The notes: a model not told the origin generated them from the letters alone. DNA of 64,000 nucleotides from Eikenella sp963515595 (GCA_963515595.1 CAUPYH010000001.1:1-64000); one strand, 5' to 3'; positions 31,450 through 39,733 are shown, counted from the stretch's first letter. Translations and numbers: made by a program.

Positions 31450-33028
31450 CGATCTGCCCCCACAAGTCCGCCACAAACAGCACGCGCCCCAGTGCCTCTT
31501 GCAGCTGTGCCGTGTCCAGCTGGGGATAAGCCGCCAGCAGGCGTTCGGCCGCCTCTTCATAGCTACCGCCTTCGGCGATGGCTTGGCCGAGTTGCTTAAT
31601 CAGCGGCTCGAGCAATGCAGGCAGCTCGGTATTTTTCAGGTAGCCTACAATACCGTCGTCCAACGCCAGCTGGTCGGGATAGATGATTTCTCCCTGCCGC
31701 GACAAGGCTACCTGCCGGTAGCGGCTGGCCTGCGCCTGCCGTAGTTCCGGCTGGGCACCACGCATGGCCAGCATGTCTTGGTCGTCGGCCGCCTGCGGGA
31801 TGGCCAGCTTTTCGTGCGCCCATTCCAGCGGGATTTTCATGCCGAGCTGCACCAATTCGGGCAGCGCCTCGGCATACAGCTTCATGTCTTCCGGCTGGCG
31901 GGTGTCAAACTCAAAATAGGGGATATTGTTGGGGTCGGCGATGCCCTTATTGAGATACAGCAGCGGCGCAATCAGCTGCCGGGTCAGCGTGGCCGCCAGC
32001 TGCTTGGCGTCAGACGCCAGCAAGTCGTGCCGCACCTCGTTGTGGATTTGCCCCAGCGCGTTGGTGCTGGTTTTGCCGTCCGCCTGCGTGGTCAGCGTGC
32101 CGCCCAAGATGATTTTAGATTGGGTGCGCTCGCACCAGTCGGTCATCGCCATAAAGGTGTCGCCGCTGCCGCTGGCCGCGTCCAGCAGCTCCAGCATCAT
32201 GGTCTCGGGGATGATGCCGGCCGCATTGTGGCCGATGCCCACCAGCGCGTTGAGCAGGGTGGTTTTTTCTTTGTCCGACGCGCCTGCCGGGTATTTCCCC
32301 AGCCGCACCGGCAGGCCGTAAATTTCCAAAAATTCGGCCAAGTCGCGCACCGAGTAGTTTTTAAACAGATACGGCCACGCCAGCGAGCGCATCAGCCCGC
32401 CGCGCGCCAAGAAGCCGCTGCGCGCCTGATGACGGTGCACAATCCAGCCCAGCGGCCACAAGTCCTGCGGCTCCTGCCCGTTCACGCCCAGCAGCTTGAG
32501 CTGGTTGTGTTTCAGGGTAAACCAGCCCTGCGGGCGGTGGGTAAATTTGGCCGGCAGCCATAAGCCGTCCACCTGCTGCCAGCTGATTTCCACTGCGGCA
32601 AAACCGTGGCCGAGCGCGTCCAACAAATCAAACAGCAGCGCCTCAAAGTCCGGCAGGCCGTAGAGCCAGCCCGCCACCTCTTCCGCCAGCTGCTGCCCGG
32701 CCCCGTCGGCGTTTTTCGGGGCAGCCACGCGCCAGTCCAAGCCAGTCAGCGCCCGCTTGCGCTTGCTCATCTCGGCAAAGATGTGGCCGTCTTTTTCTTC
32801 CATATCGGCAAACAGCTCGGATTGGGCGGTGATGTCGCCGTCTTCGGCACTCTCCAAAATCTGATGCAGCTTCGGCGGGGTGAGCCCCTTGCTCGGATGC
32901 TCGCCGACGGTGCCGCGGGCTTTGGCCAGCTGCGCGGTCTGCTCGCCCTTGCGCGGCGATTTCGGCGCAGGATCGGTGTTGCCTGTAATAGCGGATAAAA
33001 CGGCGGTAAAACGGGATTTGATAGACAT
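31439..33028 (-). CDS. Portal protein (Mu gp29, DUF935)
   Basis: 529 residues. LTPPKLHQILESAEDGDITA, FAEMSKRKRALTGLDWRVAA, GHGFAAVEISWQQVDGLWLP and DLAEFLEIYGLPVRLGKYPA are the DUF935 signature. It forms the dodecameric DNA-entry ring. A hairpin and no clear ribosome site precede the start. In Mu it directly follows TerL; here 2.8 kb of cargo intervenes. Confidence 0.92.
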   Translation of the reverse strand: MSIKSRFTAVLSAITGNTDPAPKSPRKGEQTAQLAKARGTVGEHPSKGLTPPKLHQILESAEDGDITAQSELFADMEEKDGHIFAEMSKRKRALTGLDWRVAAPKNADGAGQQLAEEVAGWLYGLPDFEALLFDLLDALGHGFAAVEISWQQVDGLWLPAKFTHRPQGWFTLKHNQLKLLGVNGQEPQDLWPLGWIVHRHQARSGFLARGGLMRSLAWPYLFKNYSVRDLAEFLEIYGLPVRLGKYPAGASDKEKTTLLNALVGIGHNAAGIIPETMMLELLDAASGSGDTFMAMTDWCERTQSKIILGGTLTTQADGKTSTNALGQIHNEVRHDLLASDAKQLAATLTRQLIAPLLYLNKGIADPNNIPYFEFDTRQPEDMKLYAEALPELVQLGMKIPLEWAHEKLAIPQAADDQDMLAMRGAQPELRQAQASRYRQVALSRQGEIIYPDQLALDDGIVGYLKNTELPALLEPLIKQLGQAIAEGGSYEEAAERLLAAYPQLDTAQLQEALGRVLFVADLWGQIGGR

Positions 33029-33033
33029 AATTA

Positions 33034-33062
33034 AGCGGCAAGATGCAGTTAATCTTGCCGCT
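33034..33062 (-). promoter_or_regulatory. 11-bp hairpin immediately before the portal start
   Basis: AGCGGCAAGAT (33034-33044) and ATCTTGCCGCT (33052-33062) pair perfectly. On the minus strand the stem is followed by TAATT and the portal ATG. It may be a weak terminator of the cargo block or influence portal translation. Confidence 0.5.
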
Positions 33063-33119
33063 ATTGTCAGATGTCAGGCCGTCTGAAACAGGTTGAGCCA
33101 CTTCAGCCGGCCAAAACAA

Positions 33120-33135
33120 AGCCCCTTGCGGGGCT
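33120..33135 (-). terminator. Rho-independent terminator of the cargo block
   Basis: On the minus strand AGCCCC-GCAA-GGGGCT is followed by TTGTTTTGG, directly after the stop of the small membrane protein at 33141. A single AG-type DUS (AGGCCGTCTGAA) lies close by near 33077. Confidence 0.7.
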
Positions 33136-33140
33136 GGGTA

Positions 33141-33326
33141 TCACATAAACTTAATCAGGATGGCAGTGGCGGTGGCAACGGCCGATACCAAAGCGGTGGC
33201 GACCATCAGGGGATACCACCTGGCCTCTTGGGTGATTTTGGCAGCTTCTGCCATGATTTTAGCGATTTCCGCATCCACTTTTCTCAGTTCAGCCTGTTTC
33301 ATCTCAGTCTCAAGTAAATTTCTCAT
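33141..33326 (-). CDS. Small single-pass membrane protein
   Basis: 61 residues from MRNLLETEMKQAELRKVDAE at 33326, chosen because GAAAGGA ends 7 bases upstream. A charged helix (ETEMKQAELRKVDAEIAKIM) precedes one C-terminal transmembrane helix (MVATALVSAVATATAILIKF). It is transcribed from one of two copies of a repeated promoter/leader. Function unknown; a holin-like or superinfection role is only a guess. Confidence 0.55.
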   Translation of the reverse strand: MRNLLETEMKQAELRKVDAEIAKIMAEAAKITQEARWYPLMVATALVSAVATATAILIKFM

Positions 33327-33346
33327 TTTCATATCCTTTCTGGATT

Positions 33347-33403
33347 CTCGGGCTTGCTCCATGCTTCCCGATTGAGGGTTATTATACGCGTTATTCACGC
33401 GTA
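33347..33403 (-). promoter_or_regulatory. Repeated operator/leader, copy 1
   Basis: TACGCGTTATTCACGCGTA (33385-33403) has 7-bp inverted arms and overlaps a -10-like TATAAT on the minus strand. Then come ATCGGGAAGCA and AGCAAGCCCGA, which can pair, and an AAAGGAT ribosome site. The same order occurs at 35720-35775, so the two downstream genes are probably controlled together. Confidence 0.6.
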
Positions 33404-33404
33404 G

Positions 33405-33620
33405 TCAAGCATTTTCTGCAAAAATTTTCTGAAGCTCCAACCATTGCCGGTGCGGCATATCCGCATGGGTGGCCTTATCAATATCGGCTTCCCACTGCTG
33501 CACCGTGCGCAAGGCTACGCCGAGCAGCTTGCCCAGCTCGGTTTGAGTGAGATGGCGCTGGTGGCGCAAATGGCGCAGGTTGGCCGGCGTGTAACCGGTT
33601 TCGGGGTAACCGTCCATCAT
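33405..33620 (-). CDS. Small XRE-type helix-turn-helix regulator
   Basis: 71 residues. A helix-turn-helix fills residues 13-47 (NLRHLRHQRHLTQTELGKLL, GVALRTVQQWEADID), followed by a short C-terminal helix. It overlaps the next gene upstream by 4 bp and is followed at once by operator copy 1, which it may bind. Confidence 0.7.
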   Translation of the reverse strand: MMDGYPETGYTPANLRHLRHQRHLTQTELGKLLGVALRTVQQWEADIDKATHADMPHRQWLELQKIFAENA

Positions 33621-33973
33621 CCCACCTCAACCACTTCCGCGCCCAAGGCCGCAGCGGCGGCGGCCACCGACATGCGCAGCTTGCGCCGTACCACATCGGC
33701 TTCGGCCTGCGGCAGGTTGCAGCTTACTATCGGTTTCTCCCCGGCTTGCAAGCGCTGGGCAATCAACTCTACTTCCGCCCGCCAACGGTCTATCCATTGC
33801 TGCAGGTTGTCGGCCACCGGCTGCGGGATAGGCGATTCGCCCGCTTCCCACCGGTTCCACGCGCGTTCTGACACTCCATCCGGCCGCTCGGCTGTCTTGG
33901 CAACGTTTTTGGCAGCCTCGAGCACGGTTAAAAACAGCAGACGGCGGTACAGCCCAAAGGTTTTATGATCCAT
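33617..33973 (-). CDS. YdiL-like (DUF1870-type) protein
   Basis: 118 residues. LLFLTVLEAAKNVAKTAERP, GVSERAWNRWEAGESPIPQP and VADNLQQWIDRWRAEVE give a helix-turn-helix-like first half as in YdiL/DUF1870, then a helical second half. It overlaps the integrase gene by 11 bp and the XRE gene by 4 bp, so the three form one transcript. Confidence 0.55.
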   Translation of the reverse strand: MDHKTFGLYRRLLFLTVLEAAKNVAKTAERPDGVSERAWNRWEAGESPIPQPVADNLQQWIDRWRAEVELIAQRLQAGEKPIVSCNLPQAEADVVRRKLRMSVAAAAAALGAEVVEVG

Positions 33974-34913
33974 TTATCCTCCTACATTGCGGTATTCCGG
34001 CGCCTATTCTGCGCCAGCGCTGGATTTCGCGGGCATACCATATCATCAGGCGGCGGCGCTCGTCCAGCAGGTAGGCCTTATTGTACACCCCGCGCACGCC
34101 GGGGATGATGTGCGCCAGTTGCAGCTCGATGGCGTCCACCGACCAGCGGCCGCTCTCATGGGAGTGGGTACTAAACACTTTGCGCAGGCCGTGGATAGTC
34201 ATCCGACCACGCCAACCGGCCTGCGTGATGACGTGCAGCGGGCGGTGGCCGCCGATACCGCCGAACAGCAGGCTGCCGCCGATGCCGCGCCGCTTGCGCT
34301 CGGCCAGCCATGCCTGCAGCAAGCGGCACACCGGCGGAGCCAGCGGTACAACGTGCGGCCGCCGCATTTTCATGCGTTCGGCGGGGATAGTCCACACTCT
34401 GCGCTCAAAATCAAACTCGTCCACGGCGGCATTAACCGCCTCGCCACGGCGCACGGCGGTATAAGCGATGAGCCAAAAGGCGGTTACTGCCGCCAAATCA
34501 AGGCTGACATGGGTGTCCACTGCCGCCAAAAACTCCGGCATCTTCTGAGGCGGGATAAAGCTAAAGCCCTTGTAGGTATAGGGTTTGAGCGCAATGCCCA
34601 GCCCCTCGGCGGGATTGTAGCGGCACCAGCCCTGCACCTTGGCATAACGGTACACCCCGGATACCACCTGCAACAGCCGCCGTGCCTGCGACGGTGCGCC
34701 TTGTTCGTAGGTTTGGATGCAGCGGATGATTTGCGTGGGCGTGATGCGGTGGATGCGCTGTTGCCCAATAAACGGATACACATACCGCTCCATTCGGTAG
34801 CGGGTGTATTTTTGCATTTCCGGGCAACATTCGGCGAGGCTGACGGATAGGTATTCATCGGCTGCCGCCTTAAATCGCGGCGGCCGGGACAGCCAATTAC
34901 CAAACCAGCTCAT
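33963..34913 (-). CDS. Tyrosine recombinase (phage integrase family) inside the Mu-like late region
   Basis: 316 residues. The N-terminal SAM-like core-binding domain covers about 15-105 (YLSVSLAECCPEMQKYTRYR, IIRCIQTYEQGAPSQARRLL). The catalytic domain has Arg in YTAVRRGEAVNA, Lys in PAERMKMRRPHVVP, HxxR in IHGLRKVFSTH, His in QLAHIIPG and Tyr in GVYNKAYLLDERRRLM. All key residues appear intact. Mu-like phages integrate with MuA and do not need this enzyme, so it probably belongs to an inserted unit, or formerly resolved or excised something. Confidence 0.85.
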   Translation of the reverse strand: MSWFGNWLSRPPRFKAAADEYLSVSLAECCPEMQKYTRYRMERYVYPFIGQQRIHRITPTQIIRCIQTYEQGAPSQARRLLQVVSGVYRYAKVQGWCRYNPAEGLGIALKPYTYKGFSFIPPQKMPEFLAAVDTHVSLDLAAVTAFWLIAYTAVRRGEAVNAAVDEFDFERRVWTIPAERMKMRRPHVVPLAPPVCRLLQAWLAERKRRGIGGSLLFGGIGGHRPLHVITQAGWRGRMTIHGLRKVFSTHSHESGRWSVDAIELQLAHIIPGVRGVYNKAYLLDERRRLMIWYAREIQRWRRIGAGIPQCRRINGS

Positions 34914-34968
34914 GGTTGCTCCTTAAGGAGGGGCGGGTCTGCCGTAGGCTCCCCGCCGGTTGGATGGT

Positions 34969-35697
34969 TTATTGTTCGCGCCAAGCCTGCATTGCGGCAC
35001 GATACTCATCGATGGCGGCTTTTTGTTCGTCGCTCATACTGTGTTTGGTGTCGTCCACATAGTAATTGTAGCTGCCTGGCCGACCGTAGATTTTGCCGTT
35101 CCACGGTTTGCCGCCCTCGCGGCTGCGGTCGGCATAATCTGCGCCATGCCGTTCTTTCAAAAAATCAAAACAGCCGTTGTATGCGGGTTTGCTGGCTTCT
35201 TTCTCGGCGATTTTTTGCCATTGGTGGCGCAGCATTGCCATATCCAGCACATTGCTGGCCGGCTGCTCCAAACGATAGCCGAGCGGGGCGATTTCTTGCA
35301 TGACGGCTTCGGCCTTTTCCATCAGTTCGGCTTCGGATTTAGCTTCAAAGGTTTTTTGCCATGCCTTGGGTGCTTCTTTCGTGGCCAACATCCCGGCCAA
35401 ACCCTCTTTGTCGTCGTGGGTAAAGCAAAAACCTAATGCTTTCAGGGCTTCTTTGTTGGAGTAGGTTTTGCCGTGTACCACCACAGAAAACAACGGCACC
35501 GAGCCCATACGGTATTTGATAACGGCAACCTGTTCGGCTGCCTCATCGGCGGCTGCTTACTGTTTTTTGTAGCATTCAGGGCAAACCATGTTTTGCTCGT
35601 ACCAAGCCAGTTTGCGTTCGCGATCGGCGCTTTTGCCGAAAAGAGATACGCTGCCGGTGCCATGACCGCAAGCGTAGGAGTAAGAGTATTTAGCCAT
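34969..35697 (-). pseudogene. Zinc-ribbon phage protein interrupted by an in-frame TAA
   Basis: The start at 35697 has AAAGGATG upstream. The first 46 residues (MAKYSYSYACGHGTGSVSLF, then WYEQNMVCPECYKKQ) make a zinc-ribbon-like CxH/CxxC module. TAA at 35559-35557 follows, and the same frame then reads AAADEAAEQVAVIKYRMGSV to the stop at 34969. Without the stop the protein would be 242 residues. CAA to TAA is the simplest change. The distal part might still be translated from MGSVPLFSVVVHG at 35508. The domain is common in phages; its role is unknown. Confidence 0.7.
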
Positions 35698-35719
35698 TTT
35701 GATTCATCCTTTTAGGTGG

Positions 35720-35775
35720 TTCGGGCTTGCTTTGTGCTTCCCGATGACCTGAATAATACGCGTTAATTACGCGTA
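35720..35775 (-). promoter_or_regulatory. Repeated operator/leader, copy 2
   Basis: TACGCGTTAATTACGCGTA (35757-35775) overlaps a TATTAT on the minus strand. It is followed by ATCGGGAAGCA and AGCAAGCCCGA (able to pair) and then AAAGGAT. This matches copy 1 at 33347-33403 in order and sequence and precedes the zinc-ribbon gene. Confidence 0.6.
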
Positions 35776-35809
35776 ATTCAATTGGCTAATATGTAAATAT
35801 AAGTAAACG

Positions 35810-37477
35810 TTACCACGCTCCGCTGCCGAAAGTCAGCACCCCGTCGCTGCCGCTGTGGCGCGGCACGGCGGTGTAGTCAATCGCGCCGCTGCCGCTGGTG
35901 GCCGCCATCCACAGCATATGCAGCCCGTCTGGGCCGTCGTCGTGGGTGGCATCGGGGAACTCCCGCAACTGTTCAATCAATACACGTTGCTCCGGCAACA
36001 GTTTGATAAATCCGTTAGCAAAATGCGGTTGGATACTTTCAATCCTCATCACTTTTTCTGCGCTTGGTTTGACTCCACGTGCCGGAACATGCGCCCCCTG
36101 TTTTGCCGCCTCTTTAATCAGCTCGTCTTTGAAAAACTCTTGAAACTGTACGGTCTCGATGACCCACAGCAGGCAGCCGTATTGCTTTTGCAGTCTGATG
36201 ACGTCCTGAATAATCAGGCTCGGCACACGTTTCTTGATGGATGCCTCCACAACAAACAGCGTGCCGGTGGCGCGTTGGTAGCCGCCGACAAGAATGGCGG
36301 ACGGATCAGTGCCTTTGCCCTGTTTGCCCAGTGAAGGATCAACCGCACCAAAATACACGACATCATGCGGCAGAGTGCGGTAATAACAGTTGTCCAAATA
36401 ATCAGCAAAAATCGCATTTTCGGGATTGCCCGGCTGGTTTTGGTACTCACAGTTGAAGACATGGATACCGTCGCGGGCGCGGATTTTCATCAGGGCGAGA
36501 AGCGGTCGTTTGCTCCAACTCACTTCGCTGCCTTCCAACATTGCCGCTTCGTTTGCTTCGTAAAACGCCTGAGCCGCCTTTTCGTTGGCGCGGTTTTCTT
36601 TCGGCGTGTTACGGTAGATGTTTTCCCATTCCGCCCACAAATCCATATTGACAGGCCACTTCATGATGGCGGAAAAGCGCACACTGCGCCAAAACGGGTT
36701 TTTCAACACACGCGCCAATACGCTGTCCAAACATAAAATCGTACCGACATATAAAATATCGCACTTCGCGCCCGCGCCGCCCAAAGGATTGATAACGCTG
36801 CCTATCCACTTAGTCAGTTTGTCGCGCAGGCGGATGTTTTCGGTGTGTTTTTCATTTTCCAAGTCGTCGAGATAGACCGCATCGGGGCGCACCTCGCCTT
36901 TTTTCGCGCCGCGGATGCCCTGTCCTGCGCCATAGGCTTTGAATTGGTTGTTTTGGCGGGTTCGGATTTCACCGATACGCCATACCTGCCCCTGCCCGCA
37001 GACTTCGGGAAAGTCCAACTGCAACGCGGGATTGTCGGTCAGTTCGGTTTTGATGGCTTCGACGATGGCGTCGGCTTGGTCTTCGGTGTCGGACACGATG
37101 ACGGTATTGTGTTTGGCATTGCGCACTTCGCGCCAAAGGGAAAACGCCTGTACGGTCAACGATGTTTTCGCTTCGCCGCGCGATGCCGCGCAACCCTGCA
37201 AGACCGACTCCGGTTCTTTTTCGATTTCGGGCAGTTCTGTGTATGCCCATGTATGGAAAACAGATTCGCTGTCGTCGGGGAAATAATGCGGCAGATAAGT
37301 CTTGCAGAAAAAACGGAATGCTTCGGGCGTACACTGCATCACTTTGGCGCGACGCTCGGCAATATCCGCAGGTGCGGCAGACAATCCGATATCTGCCGCA
37401 CTGATGCGTCGGTTGATGTCTGCCCGTATGGCGGACATTCTGGCGCGCAGTTCAGATTGGCTTAATTTTCCCTGCAT
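35810..37477 (-). CDS. Terminase large subunit (Mu gp28)
   Basis: 555 residues. The ATPase half has a Walker A-like CAASRGEAKTSLT near 95 and RPDAVYLDDLENEKHTENIR as Walker B near 200-215. The nuclease half has YFGAVDPSLGKQGKGTDPSA near 375 and a final acidic DDGPDGLHMLWM. It packages phage and flanking host DNA in headful fashion. It is distinct from the PBSX-type terminase of prophage 1. Full length. Confidence 0.92.
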   Translation of the reverse strand: MQGKLSQSELRARMSAIRADINRRISAADIGLSAAPADIAERRAKVMQCTPEAFRFFCKTYLPHYFPDDSESVFHTWAYTELPEIEKEPESVLQGCAASRGEAKTSLTVQAFSLWREVRNAKHNTVIVSDTEDQADAIVEAIKTELTDNPALQLDFPEVCGQGQVWRIGEIRTRQNNQFKAYGAGQGIRGAKKGEVRPDAVYLDDLENEKHTENIRLRDKLTKWIGSVINPLGGAGAKCDILYVGTILCLDSVLARVLKNPFWRSVRFSAIMKWPVNMDLWAEWENIYRNTPKENRANEKAAQAFYEANEAAMLEGSEVSWSKRPLLALMKIRARDGIHVFNCEYQNQPGNPENAIFADYLDNCYYRTLPHDVVYFGAVDPSLGKQGKGTDPSAILVGGYQRATGTLFVVEASIKKRVPSLIIQDVIRLQKQYGCLLWVIETVQFQEFFKDELIKEAAKQGAHVPARGVKPSAEKVMRIESIQPHFANGFIKLLPEQRVLIEQLREFPDATHDDGPDGLHMLWMAATSGSGAIDYTAVPRHSGSDGVLTFGSGAW

Positions 37478-37479
37478 GA

Positions 37480-37983
37480 TTAAAACTCTTTCTCAATGAC
37501 AGTTTGAAAGCCTTGTAGTACCTCATCAAACGCAGCCAACATATCGGGATGCCGGTCTGCAATATAGGCAAACAGTTTTTCGATGACTTTAATGGCAACC
37601 GCAGATTCCTGTATTTCGGGCAATACCCGCTTGTTTGCGGCCACGGTCTTGGTAAACGCGTCGGACAGGCTCGCCAGCAGCTTTGCCCGCTCCGATGGGG
37701 GCAATTCCTCGACCGACGTATCCTGCAACATCGTCATCGTCGATTGGTACTGCACCAAAAAACCCGCCAGCAGCGAGCGGGACAAGTCTTCGATACCGCC
37801 GCCGGCCAAAGTATAGGCGGCGCGCACTTTGTCCCAATCGTCGCCTTGCTCCTTGGCGGCACGCTTCCAGTTACGGGCGGTAGCCGTCGGGATTTCGCAC
37901 ATCATTGCAGCGATTTCGAGCGTATGCCTGTCGCTGACGTACAGCCTGCGCAGCTTGTCGCGGGTTTCTTTCGGGTGGGCCAT
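37480..37983 (-). CDS. Mu gp27-like small terminase (DUF1804)
   Basis: 167 residues. MAHPKETRDKLRRLYVSDRH and the helix-turn-helix TLEIAAMMCEIPTATARNWK at the N terminus, then GDDWDKVRAAYTLAGGG and a helical C terminus, fit DUF1804. It lies 2 bp before TerL and probably recognises the pac site at the phage end. Confidence 0.88.
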   Translation of the reverse strand: MAHPKETRDKLRRLYVSDRHTLEIAAMMCEIPTATARNWKRAAKEQGDDWDKVRAAYTLAGGGIEDLSRSLLAGFLVQYQSTMTMLQDTSVEELPPSERAKLLASLSDAFTKTVAANKRVLPEIQESAVAIKVIEKLFAYIADRHPDMLAAFDEVLQGFQTVIEKEF

Positions 37984-37995
37984 TTCTCAAATCCT

Positions 37996-38229
37996 TCAAA
38001 AACCGAATTTAGCGCGGATAAAGGCAATGCCGGTGGCCACCACGCCGCCGCTCACCGCGCCGGATACCGCACCGGCCAAACCGCCGTTGGTACGGGCAAT
38101 ACGCTGGCAATCGGCTTGTATATCCGCTAGCCGTTTATCCATTTCATCCTGCTTGGCAATGGTTACATCTTGCTTGGCGATGATTTCGCGCAGCATTTCC
38201 ACAACCGGGTCTTGGTAAAGGTTACTCAT
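37996..38229 (-). CDS. Mu gp26-like small membrane protein
   Basis: 77 residues. A coiled-coil-like N terminus (VVEMLREIIAKQDVTIAKQD) precedes one Gly/Ala-rich hydrophobic helix (GGLAGAVSGAVSGGVVATGI). It is placed as gp26 between DUF2730 and DUF1804 and overlaps the upstream gene by 4 bp. Role unknown. Confidence 0.6.
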   Translation of the reverse strand: MSNLYQDPVVEMLREIIAKQDVTIAKQDEMDKRLADIQADCQRIARTNGGLAGAVSGAVSGGVVATGIAFIRAKFGF

Positions 38230-38510
38230 TTTTTGTCGGCCTTTTCGTTTAACTTGTCGCTAACCTCTTTGAGGTCGCTCTTGATTTCCCGTAACAACTC
38301 CAGCACTTCGCCCTTGTATTCTCGGGCTTCGGCTTTGCTTTGGTAGGATTTTTCGACTTCGTGCAGGCGTTCGCGCAGGGCGTGATTCTCGGCTTGCACG
38401 GAATCAAACTTGCCGTCTACCTTGCCGATGTAGCGCCACAGCACCGTCATCACAATGCCGATGGCACCCTGAAACACATAATCGATGGTTAAAAATTCAG
38501 CGGCCATCAT
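38226..38510 (-). CDS. DUF2730 protein (Mu gp25-like)
   Basis: 94 residues from MMAAEFLTIDYVFQGAIGIV at 38510, whose start overlaps the upstream stop. One N-terminal membrane helix (FQGAIGIVMTVLWRYIG) is followed by a long coiled coil (SVQAENHALRERLHEVEKSY). This is the DUF2730 pattern typical of Mu-like phages. Confidence 0.75.
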   Translation of the reverse strand: MMAAEFLTIDYVFQGAIGIVMTVLWRYIGKVDGKFDSVQAENHALRERLHEVEKSYQSKAEAREYKGEVLELLREIKSDLKEVSDKLNEKADKK

Positions 38511-38856
38511 CGTCTCCGTCCAATACCACGCAGCAATCGATGCCCTCATCAGTACGGCTGCTCACATGCAGGCACGGGCGCTTGTCCTGCACATCAAACT
38601 CCACCTCGCCGCATTCGGCCAAGGCAGCCTTGACCGCCTGATACTGCTCTTTAAGCGGGAGGCGGCATGGCAATACGGTAAACACCACGCCGAAATTCGG
38701 GGTCATACCCATGCGGTAATCCCAATTACCTGCCGACAATTTGCGCTCCACCGCCAATACAAACACTTCCTGCTCGCGGGCGCGAGCCAGTTTGAGCTCC
38801 ATGCCGGCGTGGCACACCGCCAAGCGGTGTTGCACCAGTTCGCGGTATCTACTCAC
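38497..38856 (-). CDS. Hypothetical phage protein
   Basis: 119 residues, MSRYRELVQHRLAVCHAGME with VDFDVQDKRPCLHVS-like strands at the end. It overlaps Rz1 by 4 bp and DUF2730 by 14 bp. Widespread position in Mu-like late operons, but I do not recognise a family. Confidence 0.55.
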   Translation of the reverse strand: MSRYRELVQHRLAVCHAGMELKLARAREQEVFVLAVERKLSAGNWDYRMGMTPNFGVVFTVLPCRLPLKEQYQAVKAALAECGEVEFDVQDKRPCLHVSSRTDEGIDCCVVLDGDDDGR

Positions 38857-39152
38857 GGCTTACCTCCCTGTCCGTTGCGGTACCACTGCTGCCAGCCGGA
38901 GGCCTGCGCATCGCGCTTGCCGCACCATGCGCCGTACTCGGCGGCATGGTTGAGCAGGGCTTCCGGGCTGCCTGAAGCAGGCGGCGCTGGGCGTTCGTAA
39001 TCCGCCAACAGTTCCGCCGGAGCGGGCGGCAAGGTCGGCCGCTCCACCACTTTAATCGGCGCTGTAACCGAAGGCTTGGCGGTAGAGCCGCAAGCTGTCA
39101 GCGCCAAGGCCGCTATGGCAGCCGCCAGCACTGTTGTCGCGTGCAATCGCAT
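38853..39152 (-). CDS. Rz1-like outer-membrane lipoprotein (o-spanin)
   Basis: 99 residues with a lipoprotein signal: LALTACGSTAKP is the lipobox with Cys at about 21. The mature part is Pro-rich (VVERPTLPPAPAELL). Its first 101 bp lie inside the Rz gene in another frame, the hallmark of Rz/Rz1 pairs. The pair fuses inner and outer membranes at lysis. Confidence 0.85.
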   Translation of the reverse strand: MRLHATTVLAAAIAALALTACGSTAKPSVTAPIKVVERPTLPPAPAELLADYERPAPPASGSPEALLNHAAEYGAWCGKRDAQASGWQQWYRNGQGGKP

Positions 39153-39486
39153 GGGGTATCTCCTGTTTGATATGGGTGGTTTGACTGTCTAGGCGGCGGT
39201 TGGCTTCGGCCAGTTTCACGGATTGGCTCTGGGCAAAATCAACCCATTTCTGCCGTTCCGCCGCCACTTCGGCCAGTTTGGCGCTGTAGGCGCGTTCCGC
39301 CTCCAGCTGTGCCTGTTGGTGTGCGGCGGCCACTGCGGCCATCTCGGTTTTGGCTTTGCCGTCGCGGTTCAGGTAGCCTGCGCGGTAGCAGGTGGCCGCC
39401 ACAGCCAGAGCCAGCAGCAGTGGCAGCAGCTTTTTCCACAGGCTGCCTGCGGGCAGCAGCTTACTCAGTAGGGGCATCCACATCAT
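39052..39486 (-). CDS. Rz-like inner-membrane spanin
   Basis: 144 residues from MMWMPLLSKLLPAGSLWKKL at 39486, with GGAG 7 bases upstream. One N-terminal membrane anchor (LLPLLLALAVAATCYRAG) is followed by a periplasmic coiled coil (AAVAAAHQQAQLEAERAYSA, KLAEANRRLDSQTTHI). It works with the overlapping Rz1 product. Confidence 0.8.
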   Translation of the reverse strand: MMWMPLLSKLLPAGSLWKKLLPLLLALAVAATCYRAGYLNRDGKAKTEMAAVAAAHQQAQLEAERAYSAKLAEVAAERQKWVDFAQSQSVKLAEANRRLDSQTTHIKQEIPHAIARDNSAGGCHSGLGADSLRLYRQAFGYSAD

Positions 39487-39733
39487 TTTCACGCTCCGTT
39501 TCCTGTTTGATGGCCGCCAGCTGCGGGATAACCGATAAGCCGCGCCGTACCAAGGCAAAACCGCCCACAATGCCGCCGTAAGCCCACCACATCCACTCCA
39601 CAGGCTCAGGAGCCATCACAAACTTATAGGTCATGACCGCGTAGGCGATATTGGTCCAGATTTTGGTGTGGCTGGCCTGCCCCGTGGCCGGGTTGGTAAA
39701 GTTACCGGCCAGCCAAGTGCCAAACTTATTCAT
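39461..39733 (-). CDS. Putative holin
   Basis: 90 residues. Two hydrophobic stretches (WTNIAYAVMTYKFVMA and WWAYGGIVGGFALVRRGLSV) and a charged C terminus (KQETERENDVDAPTE) fit a small class of phage holins that open the inner membrane for endolysin. It lies between amidase and Rz. Confidence 0.65.
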   Translation of the reverse strand: MNKFGTWLAGNFTNPATGQASHTKIWTNIAYAVMTYKFVMAPEPVEWMWWAYGGIVGGFALVRRGLSVIPQLAAIKQETERENDVDAPTE

